The translations under genes and the position numbers were made by a program. 64,000 nt of DNA. Source: Anaerolineales bacterium UBA6055. GTDB lineage: Bacteria; Chloroflexota; Anaerolineae; Aggregatilineales; Phototrophicaceae. The DNA lies in the NCBI GenBank assembly GCA_002428985.1, contig DIYL01000026.1:1-64000 (forward strand). Reading direction: 5' to 3'. Numbering within the stretch: position 1 is the first letter of the stretch; each line of letters opens with the position of its first letter. This document shows positions 18,093 through 26,696 of this stretch, piece after piece. The notes beneath the pieces are model-generated. The model ran no database searches and was not told the DNA's origin. It saw only the letters and a list, made by a program, of their open reading frames with translations.

Positions 18093-19406
18093 ATGACCGA
18101 GTCAGCATTACGAATCGTAGGTGGTCGCCCACTCCAAGGCGAAATTAGTATTCAAAAAGCAAAAAATGCAATCCTACCCATGATTGCAACCTCACTAGTC
18201 GTTGAAGAAGGTGAGACAATTTTACATGGTGTACCAGAAATCGAAGATGTCGAACGAGCATTTGAGTTACTCGAGGCAGTTGGTGCAATGGTGGATCACG
18301 ACAAAGAAACCAAAACAGTGCGCATTGATGCAACTAATATCTCAACCGGCACTTTACCTAATGAATTAACTTCACGTTTTCGAGGATCAGTCTTATTTCT
18401 TGCACCTCTTCAGGTTCGCTTAGGTTATGTTGATCTTCCAGGAAGTGGTGGTTGTGATATCGGAACACGCAAAATCGATTTTCATCATCGTGGTTTCGCC
18501 CGTTTAGGTGCAGATGTCCAGTACTTTGAAGATGGTCGTACTGTCATTGAGCTACCAAATAAACGGTTTAAAGGGACAATGCTGTATCTTGATTTCCCAA
18601 GCCACACCGGTACAGAAAATCTAATGCTTGGTGCAGCTTTAGCAAGCGGTCAAACCATCATTGAAAATGCTTCAGTCGAACCAGAAGTCATTGACTTTGG
18701 TTACTTTTTGAATGAAATGGGTGCAGATATTCAAGGGCTTGGAACACATACTCTTACCATCAACGGTGTTAATAAGTTAAATGCAATTGAATACACACCA
18801 ATGCCTGATCGACTTGTTGCTGGGACAATTATGATGGCAACAGCTATTACAGGTGGTGATGTGACAATCAATGATATTGAACCCAGTCACTTACGTATTG
18901 TCACCGCAAAGTTGGAACAAATGGGCGTCGAAGTTAACATTATGGAATCATCCATTCAAATCCATCGTCCACTAGATACCCCACTTACACCGATCAATAT
19001 CCAAACTCATCCGTATCCAGGGTTTCCAACAGATTTACAGCCTTGTATCGCAGTTCTATCAACTCTCACCAACGGCACAAGTTACATTCGCGAGCGAATT
19101 TTCGAGAATCGCTATGATTATGTCGACGCGTTGCTCAATATGGGTGCCGATATAATCATTAGTCAAAGCGATGTCTGTATTATCAAAGGTGTTGAGAGGC
19201 TGAGACCAGCAACGGTCAATGCAGAAAGTTGCCGGGCAGGCGCAGGTGTATTACTTGCCACCCTAGCGGCTAATGGAGAGAGTATCATTGAAAATGTTTA
19301 TCAAATTGATCGTGGATACGATAACATAGAGGGTCTACTAACTCAACTTGGGGCAGATGTTACACGCATTGAAAAACAATCGACAACCCCACAACCTGTT
19401 TGGTAA
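18093..19406 (+). CDS. murA: UDP-N-acetylglucosamine 1-carboxyvinyltransferase
   Basis: 437 residues with the EPSP-synthase-like double fold. The substrate lysine-asparagine is in QKAKNAILPM. The catalytic-loop cysteine is in LPGSGGCDIGTRKIDFH, one or two residues longer than the usual LPGGCxIG loop. It transfers enolpyruvate from PEP to UDP-GlcNAc, the first committed step of peptidoglycan synthesis. A Cys here predicts fosfomycin sensitivity (inference). The ribosome site is GAGGAGATTAT. Confidence 0.92.
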   Translation: MTESALRIVGGRPLQGEISIQKAKNAILPMIATSLVVEEGETILHGVPEIEDVERAFELLEAVGAMVDHDKETKTVRIDATNISTGTLPNELTSRFRGSVLFLAPLQVRLGYVDLPGSGGCDIGTRKIDFHHRGFARLGADVQYFEDGRTVIELPNKRFKGTMLYLDFPSHTGTENLMLGAALASGQTIIENASVEPEVIDFGYFLNEMGADIQGLGTHTLTINGVNKLNAIEYTPMPDRLVAGTIMMATAITGGDVTINDIEPSHLRIVTAKLEQMGVEVNIMESSIQIHRPLDTPLTPINIQTHPYPGFPTDLQPCIAVLSTLTNGTSYIRERIFENRYDYVDALLNMGADIIISQSDVCIIKGVERLRPATVNAESCRAGAGVLLATLAANGESIIENVYQIDRGYDNIEGLLTQLGADVTRIEKQSTTPQPVW

Positions 19407-19435
19407 TACAAAACAAATCCAAAATCAGCAAATTA

Positions 19436-19458
19436 GTCACCAAAATGGTGGCTTTTTT
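19436..19458 (+). terminator. Intrinsic terminator after murA
   Basis: GTCACCA-AAA-TGGTGGC is followed by TTTTTT. It separates murA from the FHA gene and argues against an FHA start as far upstream as 19400. Confidence 0.85.
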
Positions 19459-19519
19459 GTTTATATCTATGATACAGTTAAAAAATATAAATATTATTCA
19501 GATGTTTGAGCATTTAAGA

Positions 19520-19873
19520 ATGAAAGTAAACATCATGTTAATGAGTGGCGTTGAGGATGGTGATCAACGTTTACTAGATTCTGACAATAACGACGGTAAA
19601 CTCAATGGCGATCGATGGTCTATCTCTATCGGTAGACAGGATGACAATGATATTATCCTACAGAAAGATACATTTGTATCACGCCATCATGCCAAGTTAC
19701 ATTATGAGGCAAACCAATGGTGGGTTGAGGATTGTCAAAGTACTAACGGAACATTTTCCGAAAACGAAGATCAGTTTTTTCTCGACAGAAAAGTGTCGGG
19801 AACACTACTACTCGATACTACTCTCATGTTTCGTGTTGGGCGAACATGGTTAAAAATCAAGCCAATAGAGTAA
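19520..19873 (+). CDS. FHA domain protein
   Basis: About 117 residues, essentially one forkhead-associated domain: ISIGRQDDNDIIL, VSRHHAKLHYE and DCQSTNGTF carry the Arg, Ser/His and Asn residues that contact phosphothreonine. Longer in-frame starts exist (19400, 19502) but the first overlaps the murA terminator, so I place the start at ATG 19520. It ends 4 bp before the Clp_N-kinase gene. It is probably a reader of phosphothreonine marks. Confidence 0.8.
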   Translation: MKVNIMLMSGVEDGDQRLLDSDNNDGKLNGDRWSISIGRQDDNDIILQKDTFVSRHHAKLHYEANQWWVEDCQSTNGTFSENEDQFFLDRKVSGTLLLDTTLMFRVGRTWLKIKPIE

Positions 19874-19877
19874 ATTC

Positions 19878-21800
19878 ATGACATATATAAGCTTAAAAGA
19901 CATCCTTATCAGTGCGCGGCAGGAATCACATCGAATGCGCCATTATTATCTCGGTGTAGAACACATCTTCATCGCACTGTTAGAAGTAAAAGGCGGGATT
20001 GCCAGCGACATTCTCGAAAGCTACGGGTTACAACCTAGTTATGTTGTAGACGCTGTTCGTCGCAAAGTTGGTAAAGGTAGTAAACAACGTTTATGGGCAG
20101 GAACCCCTAACACACCACGCGCTAACGTTATCATTGATGTTGCACATGAAATTGCCCTAGAACATAGGCGTAATGCTATTCATGAACGTGATTTACTGGT
20201 TGCAATGTTAGACGAGGGTGAAAATATCCCAACACACGTCTTGACCCTACTGGGGCTAGATCTGAATACACTCAAAAAAGAAGTGCAGACACGTCAAGGC
20301 AATGCAAATTCTACGCATACATTTGTAAACATCGAAATCAACCCAGATTCCCAAATAACACTTACAAAAGAACAATCTTACATTTTGCGTCGCATGTTTC
20401 ATGGTTTTGCACGAATTTATGTTGATCAGCAGCTTAAAGGTGGTTACACCCCATCTTCCCTATTTGTTGTAACACCAATTCAAGCAGATGATCGACGAAA
20501 TTCAACTGTAGTGGTTAAACTCGGGCCAACCGACCTCATCTTAGATGAGGCACACCGTTATGAGCGCTATGTCAAATCGAAACTACCAGCATTAACAGCG
20601 CGCCTCGAAGATACCCCAACTGCCCCAGAGGCATCTGAATTAGCCGGTATTAAGTATGGGTTTATTGCCGGCGCAGACGAAACACCCCATAATTTACGGT
20701 CACTCATCGGTACATGGCAACCAGATCAGGTGGGACAGTGGCTACGAGATAATATCTACGATGTATTCGGCAAAACGTGGTGGAAACAAGCAACACCGTA
20801 TAGATTTGACGTTTGGCGCGAGTACGACTGGCTTCTCCCTCCTATGCTAACACTTGATTTTGTACCAGAAGACAAAATCCCTGATCGTATAACAGCAATC
20901 AAACCACCAATTAAGCGCAACAAACTCAAGCCGTTTGAATTAGGTGAAGTAGTTGCTATTGAGAACTTTATCGTCCAGAAAGTAGATAAAGATAATCAAA
21001 GTATCCAGCTTGCTGTATTGCAAGGGGCAGATACAACCCATGCTTATAAAGTTAAACTGCGGCAAATTAACTTAAGAAATTCCATATATTATCGTGGTGA
21101 AGTCTTAGACCGTATTGTAGGGCGTGTTTGGCAAACCCGTGATGAGCGTTTATTACAAGCAGTCCGTGAACTTGAACCCGATTTTGACTACCAAGCAAAA
21201 AACATTACACACAATAAAATGCGGATACCAAACCCCATTTTCGCTTACAAAGAAATGATGGAAAGAACTCTAGAGGGATCCATGTGTACACTACACGGAG
21301 ACTTACATCTGGGCAACATCTTAATTGGTCGTACCAATAATGGGCTACTTATAGACTTTGCTCTTACCCATGATGGACATACTGTCTTTGATTGGGCAAC
21401 GTTAGAGATCAGCCTACTAGCAGATTATATTCTCCCACGCATTAATCCTGACTCTTGGGATAAAATTTGGGAAGTCGCAAAATATCTTCAAGCACTCAAC
21501 CAAGGCAAAGATTTACCACAAAGCCATACAACACTCACTAAATCATTTGTGGTTATCCAAGATATTCGCAAAATCGTTGCAGAATGTTTAGTACGAGAAG
21601 ACAACTGGGCAGAATACTATATTCCATTAGCGTTAGCATCACTCCGCGCAATGACATGGGATACCATGCACAAATCAGGTCGCCAGCTCATGTACCTCGC
21701 TAGTGGTCTCGCAATCCAAGCGATGCAAGGTCGTCAACAGGAAATAACTGATAACGACCAAACAGTATCAGACACAACCGATCAAATTACGAATTTTTAA
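19878..21800 (+). CDS. Clp_N domain fused to an APH-like phosphotransferase domain
   Basis: 640 residues. Residues 1-145 hold two Clp N-terminal repeats (SARQESHRMRHYYLGVEHI and DVAHEIALEHRRNAIHERDL) as in ClpC, but no AAA+ ATPase follows. The rest resembles aminoglycoside-phosphotransferase/kinase folds: STVVVKLG as the N-lobe lysine strand, LHGDLHLGNILIG as the catalytic loop and LLIDFALTHDGH as the metal-binding motif. It recalls kinase-like domains described in predicted ternary-complex conflict systems, but I cannot confirm that family. It probably works with the FHA protein just upstream. Its 3' end overlaps leuB by 4 bp. Confidence 0.75.
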   Translation: MTYISLKDILISARQESHRMRHYYLGVEHIFIALLEVKGGIASDILESYGLQPSYVVDAVRRKVGKGSKQRLWAGTPNTPRANVIIDVAHEIALEHRRNAIHERDLLVAMLDEGENIPTHVLTLLGLDLNTLKKEVQTRQGNANSTHTFVNIEINPDSQITLTKEQSYILRRMFHGFARIYVDQQLKGGYTPSSLFVVTPIQADDRRNSTVVVKLGPTDLILDEAHRYERYVKSKLPALTARLEDTPTAPEASELAGIKYGFIAGADETPHNLRSLIGTWQPDQVGQWLRDNIYDVFGKTWWKQATPYRFDVWREYDWLLPPMLTLDFVPEDKIPDRITAIKPPIKRNKLKPFELGEVVAIENFIVQKVDKDNQSIQLAVLQGADTTHAYKVKLRQINLRNSIYYRGEVLDRIVGRVWQTRDERLLQAVRELEPDFDYQAKNITHNKMRIPNPIFAYKEMMERTLEGSMCTLHGDLHLGNILIGRTNNGLLIDFALTHDGHTVFDWATLEISLLADYILPRINPDSWDKIWEVAKYLQALNQGKDLPQSHTTLTKSFVVIQDIRKIVAECLVREDNWAEYYIPLALASLRAMTWDTMHKSGRQLMYLASGLAIQAMQGRQQEITDNDQTVSDTTDQITNF

Positions 21801-22858
21801 AGCTTTGCAATGACAGCTTGTGCAAATTCATCTGTCGTTGCAAACTCACCATTAGCACCGCGAATATCCGCTGTACGTAAACCATCTGCTAGTACTGCAT
21901 CAATCGCATCTTCAATAGATTTTGCTTCGTCTTCCAGTTGCAAACTATAACGTAACATCATTGCTGCACTCAAAAACATACCGATTGGATTGGCTTTACC
22001 CTGTCCAGCAATATCCGGTGCAGAACCATGTACAGGTTCATACAAACCGAACTGATCAGCACGTAAAGAAGCCGATGGTAACATACCCAAACTACCAGCT
22101 AAAACTGAGGCTTCATCGCTGAGGATGTCACCAAACATATTACCTGCCAACACAACATCAAAGTCACCAGGACGTGTCAATAAGTGCATCGTACAAGCAT
22201 CAACCAATAAGTGTTCAAGTTCTACATCACTATAATCTTCATGAATTTCCACAACTGTACGACGCCACAACCTCATCGAAGCCAAAACATTTGCTTTATC
22301 AACTGATGTCATCTTGCCGCGTCGTCCTTGTGCAGCTCGTAGCGCGACGTTAGCCACTTGTTCAACTTGATCACGATTGTAGTACATAGTGTCATAAGAC
22401 TCTGTACCATCGCCTTGTTCTTGGCGATCACCAAAATAAATACCACTTACTAATTCACGAACGAACAAAATATCTACACCCTCAAGCAAATCAGGGCGTA
22501 GTGGTGCATGACTAGCAAGAGCCGGATAAGTCTTCACAGGGCGTAAATTTGCAAATAAACCAAAATGCTGACGAATTTTTAGCAAACCTTGTTCAGGGCG
22601 TACTGTCGATGTTGGTTCAGACCATTTCGGACCACCAACCGCACCGAGGAGCACCGCATCAGCTGTTTCGCAAATAGCAATTGTTTCATCTGGTAACGGA
22701 TTACCTGTTTCATCAATAGCGATCCCACCAATCAGCCCTTCGACAAACTCAAACCCATGTCCATTTTTTTCAGCAATAATAGACAAGAGATTGGTCGTGT
22801 GTGCCATCACTTCCGGACCAATGCCATCACCGGGTAATACTGCAATTGTAGCTTTCAT
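21797..22858 (-). CDS. leuB: 3-isopropylmalate dehydrogenase
   Basis: 353 residues. Family motifs include IAVLPGDGIGPEVM, GAVGGPKW, VRELVSGIYFGDR and the NAD-site region EPVHGSAPDIAGQGKANPIG. It oxidises and decarboxylates 3-isopropylmalate in leucine synthesis and can act on 3-methylmalate in the citramalate route to isoleucine. It is the last gene of the long branched-chain operon. The ribosome site is GGAGATGAGATT. Confidence 0.95.
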   Translation of the reverse strand: MKATIAVLPGDGIGPEVMAHTTNLLSIIAEKNGHGFEFVEGLIGGIAIDETGNPLPDETIAICETADAVLLGAVGGPKWSEPTSTVRPEQGLLKIRQHFGLFANLRPVKTYPALASHAPLRPDLLEGVDILFVRELVSGIYFGDRQEQGDGTESYDTMYYNRDQVEQVANVALRAAQGRRGKMTSVDKANVLASMRLWRRTVVEIHEDYSDVELEHLLVDACTMHLLTRPGDFDVVLAGNMFGDILSDEASVLAGSLGMLPSASLRADQFGLYEPVHGSAPDIAGQGKANPIGMFLSAAMMLRYSLQLEDEAKSIEDAIDAVLADGLRTADIRGANGEFATTDEFAQAVIAKL

Positions 22859-22871
22859 AATCTCATCTCCT

Positions 22872-22906
22872 ATACAAAAACAAAGGCATGCCTATTTTGA
22901 CATGCC
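22872..22906 (-). terminator. Weak intercistronic terminator-like hairpin, cimA-leuB
   Basis: On the minus strand GGCATG pairs with CATGCC and TTTGTTTTTG follows. A six-pair stem inside the operon would at most cause partial termination or RNA processing. Confidence 0.4.
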
Positions 22907-22932
22907 CCGATATATCATTTCATTATCTAAAT

Positions 22933-24528
22933 TTAGTCGCCAGCAATTGCAGGTGATTCCTCACCTTCAAGCGCAATTGTCAAGCCATATTCAACACTAT
23001 CAACCAATGCTAACCAGCTTGCTCTTATAATATCGGTACCAGCACCCACTGTACTCCAGCGTTCTGATCCATTATATGAATCAATTAAGACACGGGTCAT
23101 CGCACCTGTGGCACTCTCACTATCCAAGATACGCACTTTATAATCGACAAGCTGAATATCACGCAAGGCTGGATACTTTGGTAGGATTGCTTTACGTAAA
23201 GCAAGGTCAAGCGCATTTACAGGTCCATTACCTTCAGCAGCAGTATGAACAATATCCCCATCAATATCGAGTTTCACCATTGCCTCTGATAGTTGTCCAC
23301 GGCGAAGGCGATCTTCAACAATGACAGTAAAATCGACCAATTTAAACAAAGGCTCATAGTTTGAACGCGCTCGACGCAATCGGACAGCAACCGATGCTTC
23401 GGCCCCTTCAAAAACAAAGCCCTCGTTTTCAAGTTCTTTAATGTCATTTAATACTTGTACAGCTTCATCTTTCGAGACATCTAACCCAAGCTCTTCAGCT
23501 TTACTCAACAAGTTACCACGCCCAGACAAATCCGATACCAGTACGCGCATCTCATTCCCAACTAGTGCAGGATCAATATGCTGGTAACTATCTACGTTCC
23601 GGCGCATTGCAGCCACATGAATCCCACCTTTGTGGGCAAATGCACTTTTGCCGACATATGGGAGATGGTCATCTGGTGCTAAATTAGCAATTTCAGCAAC
23701 AACACGGGACAACCGTGTTATAGTATCCAAATTACCGCCTTCAGGCAAACAATCTACATCCATCTTCAATTGCAAATCAGGTATGATGCTACATAAGTTT
23801 GCATTACCACACCGTTCACCATATCCATTGATTGTACCTTGAATGTGTACTACCCCTGCTTTAACCGCCGATAATGAATTAGCAACAGCAACCTCACCAT
23901 CATTATGTGTATGAATACCAAATTTCATCTCAGGGAATAGTTCACGTGCCTTCATTACGAAATCAGCAATTTCCCATGGCATCGACCCACCATTGGTATC
24001 ACAAAGCACAATCGTATCTGCACCACCTTCTGCAGCTGCAGCTAGCGTATCGAAACCATATTCCATATCTAACTTTGCCCCATCAAAGAAGTGTTCCGCG
24101 TCATAAATCACTTCTTTTCCTAAGCTCTTGAGATAGGCTAGACTATCTCGAATCATATTAAGATTTTCATCAGGAGTTGTTTGCAAGACATCCGTTACAT
24201 GTAACATAGATGTTTTACCCACGACAGTCACAACAGGTGTATTCGCATCCACCAATGCTTGTAGGTTGGCATCATCTTCGGGGTTAATCAGTTTACGCCG
24301 TGTAGACCCAAAAGCAGCGATCTTAGCATGTTTGAGGTCGAGTTCTTGTACTTGATCAAAATACGCTGCATCTTTTGGATTCGAGCCAGGCCATCCACCT
24401 TCAATATAGGCGACTCCCAGCTCATCCAAAAGCTTCGTAATTCGAATTTTATCAGCGACAGAAAGCGAAATGCCTTCCCGTTGTGTACCGTCACGGAGAG
24501 TTGTGTCATAGATTGCTACGTATTGCAT
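22933..24528 (-). CDS. cimA: (R)-citramalate synthase
   Basis: 531 residues of the DRE-TIM metallolyase family: YDTTLRDGTQREGISLS, the GIHTHNDGEVAVANS metal site, GYGERCGNANL and a C-terminal regulatory domain. The N-terminal region (YIEGGWPGSNPKD) is typical of citramalate synthases, not LeuA. It condenses pyruvate with acetyl-CoA to give 2-oxobutyrate, and hence isoleucine, without threonine deaminase. It lies between leuD and leuB, whose products process the intermediate. The ribosome site is GGAGGTGAATT. Confidence 0.9.
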   Translation of the reverse strand: MQYVAIYDTTLRDGTQREGISLSVADKIRITKLLDELGVAYIEGGWPGSNPKDAAYFDQVQELDLKHAKIAAFGSTRRKLINPEDDANLQALVDANTPVVTVVGKTSMLHVTDVLQTTPDENLNMIRDSLAYLKSLGKEVIYDAEHFFDGAKLDMEYGFDTLAAAAEGGADTIVLCDTNGGSMPWEIADFVMKARELFPEMKFGIHTHNDGEVAVANSLSAVKAGVVHIQGTINGYGERCGNANLCSIIPDLQLKMDVDCLPEGGNLDTITRLSRVVAEIANLAPDDHLPYVGKSAFAHKGGIHVAAMRRNVDSYQHIDPALVGNEMRVLVSDLSGRGNLLSKAEELGLDVSKDEAVQVLNDIKELENEGFVFEGAEASVAVRLRRARSNYEPLFKLVDFTVIVEDRLRRGQLSEAMVKLDIDGDIVHTAAEGNGPVNALDLALRKAILPKYPALRDIQLVDYKVRILDSESATGAMTRVLIDSYNGSERWSTVGAGTDIIRASWLALVDSVEYGLTIALEGEESPAIAGD

Positions 24529-24566
24529 AATTCACCTCCATTGCAGGACACACCACGCCCCGCTGA

Positions 24567-25181
24567 TTAGTATAGTGTTGTTTCCACTCTTTGTGTGTTA
24601 TTAGATTCGTAACTTTGAACTTGGTCATCTAAGTTCATCAAGTAACCAAGTTGATCGACCCCATTAAGTAGGCAATATTTAGAGAATCCGTCTAATGGGA
24701 ACTGTACCTTACGTCCATCAGGCAAAGTCAATGTCTGTGATTCAACATCAACCGAAACTGATGTTGTTGGGTCTTCTTCTGCTAGACTAAACAACTGTTG
24801 TTGAGTATCCTCATCAACGATGATGGGTAGAAGTCCGTTCTTAAGCGCATTATTGCGGAAAATATCCGCAAATTCAGTGCTGATAATCGCTTTGAAACCA
24901 GCACCCATCAATGCCCATGGAGCGTGCTCACGCGAGCTACCGCACCCAAAGTTATTACCTGCGATCAGTACAGATGCACCATCATATTCTGGTTTATTGA
25001 GTACAAAGTCAGGATTTGGCGTTTCGCCATCTTCCATATAACGCCAGTCACAAAATGCAACCTTACCTAAACCTTGTTTATCCGTCACCTTGAGAAATCG
25101 CGCTGGAATAATTTGATCGGTGTCGATGTCATTGACTGGAATCGAAACAATACTACCAGCAAATTCAGTTACTTTTTCCAT
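24567..25181 (-). CDS. leuD: 3-isopropylmalate dehydratase small subunit
   Basis: 204 residues with the swivel-domain motifs DIDTDQIIPARFL and GNNFGCGSSREHAPWAL. It pairs with LeuC to isomerise 2- to 3-isopropylmalate. It starts 10 bp after leuC, with AAGGAGATTCAC as ribosome site. Confidence 0.95.
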   Translation of the reverse strand: MEKVTEFAGSIVSIPVNDIDTDQIIPARFLKVTDKQGLGKVAFCDWRYMEDGETPNPDFVLNKPEYDGASVLIAGNNFGCGSSREHAPWALMGAGFKAIISTEFADIFRNNALKNGLLPIIVDEDTQQQLFSLAEEDPTTSVSVDVESQTLTLPDGRKVQFPLDGFSKYCLLNGVDQLGYLMNLDDQVQSYESNNTQRVETTLY

Positions 25182-25191
25182 GTGAATCTCC

Positions 25192-26637
25192 TTACACCAT
25201 CTCAGGTTTCATCATCGTGCGAGGGTCTGTGACAGCACCGCTAATTGCTGAGGCAACAGCAGTTAATGGGCTAGCAAGGAATGTGCGTCCCCCCTTACCC
25301 TGACGACCTTCAAAGTTACGATTACTTGTAGATACAGCATATTGTCCCGGTTGAAGTTGATCGCCATTCATTGCAATACACATGGAACAGCCAGCCTCAC
25401 GCCATTCTGCCCCTGCAGCTTTAAAGATTTCATGTAAACCTTCTGCCTCGGCTTGCTTCTTAACTTGCTGAGACCCAGGGACAACCATCATCCGAACATT
25501 ATCAGCAACTTTCTGCCCTTCAATGAACTGCGCAGCTTGGCGCAAATCGGTAATACGTGAATTCGTACAACTACCGATGAATACAACATCAATTGGCTTG
25601 CCAACTAGCTGCTGACCCGGTTGCAAATCCATATAGGTCAATGCTTTGTCCAAAGCAATCTTTTTATTGTAATCGGTCTCGTCATCTGGTGCAGGGACAT
25701 TACCTGTAATTGGCATACCCATACCCGGATTTGTACCATAGGTAATCATTGGGATTAATTCATCAGCATGTAATGTGATTTCTTTGTCATATACAGCACC
25801 TTCATCACTGACGAGTTGTTGCCAGCGTTCTACTGCAGCATCAAAATCAGCACCTTGTGGCGCATGTTTACGTCCACTAATATATTCGAATGTAGTTTCA
25901 TCGGGTGCGATCATACCTGCACGTGCACCACCTTCAATAGACATATTACAGATGGTCATACGACCTTCCATACTGAGGTTGCGGATCGCTTCACCACGAT
26001 ATTCAAAGACATATCCAGTACCGCCACCAATGCCGATTTTTGCGATGATAGCCAAGATAATATCTTTCGCGGTCACACCTTCACCTAATGTGCCTTCAAC
26101 ATTAATCGCCATAGTTTTGGGTTTATTTTGGAGTAGCGTTTGTGTCGCAAGTACGTGACCAACTTCACTTGTGCCGATACCAAAAGCCAATGCACCAAAT
26201 GCACCGTGGGTACTTGTATGGCTATCTCCACAAACAATAGTCATACCCGGTTGCGTGAGCCCTTTTTCAGGTCCGATCACATGAACAATACCCTGATGTT
26301 CTGTTCCCAAAGAGAACATTGGAATACCAAAATCATCGCAGTTCTTTGTGAAGGTCTCAAGCTGTTTTACAGCCATTGCATCCACAACGGGAATAATACC
26401 ATCTGGACCGCGTGGAGTAGTTGGCGTACTGTGGTCCATCGTCCCAATTGTTTGGTCTGGACGACGCACTGTGAGTCCACGGTCGCGGAGCATAGAAAAT
26501 GCCTGTGGTGATGTGACCTCATGTACTAAATGAAGGTCAATATAAAGTACCGCAGGTGCTTCATCACTTTGCTCGCGGACAATATGTTGATCCCATACTT
26601 TTTCAAATAATGTACGGGGTTTACCATTTACAGTCAT
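25192..26637 (-). CDS. leuC: 3-isopropylmalate dehydratase large subunit
   Basis: 481 residues of the aconitase superfamily. The 4Fe-4S ligands are the Cys in FIGSCTNSR and the two in GCSMCIAMN; the active-site CGDSHTSTHGAFG is present. It follows leuA after a stable intercistronic hairpin, with AGAGGATG as ribosome site. Confidence 0.96.
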   Translation of the reverse strand: MTVNGKPRTLFEKVWDQHIVREQSDEAPAVLYIDLHLVHEVTSPQAFSMLRDRGLTVRRPDQTIGTMDHSTPTTPRGPDGIIPVVDAMAVKQLETFTKNCDDFGIPMFSLGTEHQGIVHVIGPEKGLTQPGMTIVCGDSHTSTHGAFGALAFGIGTSEVGHVLATQTLLQNKPKTMAINVEGTLGEGVTAKDIILAIIAKIGIGGGTGYVFEYRGEAIRNLSMEGRMTICNMSIEGGARAGMIAPDETTFEYISGRKHAPQGADFDAAVERWQQLVSDEGAVYDKEITLHADELIPMITYGTNPGMGMPITGNVPAPDDETDYNKKIALDKALTYMDLQPGQQLVGKPIDVVFIGSCTNSRITDLRQAAQFIEGQKVADNVRMMVVPGSQQVKKQAEAEGLHEIFKAAGAEWREAGCSMCIAMNGDQLQPGQYAVSTSNRNFEGRQGKGGRTFLASPLTAVASAISGAVTDPRTMMKPEMV

Positions 26638-26670
26638 ACAATTACATCCTCTTTATTACATTACATTTAA

Positions 26671-26687
26671 GGGGGAGAATCTCCCCC
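26671..26687. other. GC-rich hairpin between leuA and leuC
   Basis: GGGGGAG-AAT-CTCCCCC, a perfect seven-pair stem. A T run follows only on the plus strand, while the operon runs on the minus strand. It therefore probably marks RNA processing or stability rather than termination of the leu message. Confidence 0.6.
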
Positions 26688-26696
26688 ATTTTTTAC

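Noticed and set aside
19400..19519. Longer N-terminus of the FHA protein
   Set aside because: It would be translated across the murA terminator hairpin and has no ribosome site.
26671..26687. Terminator for leuA
   Set aside because: The T run lies on the plus-strand side only; on the minus strand, the direction of the operon, no T run follows.
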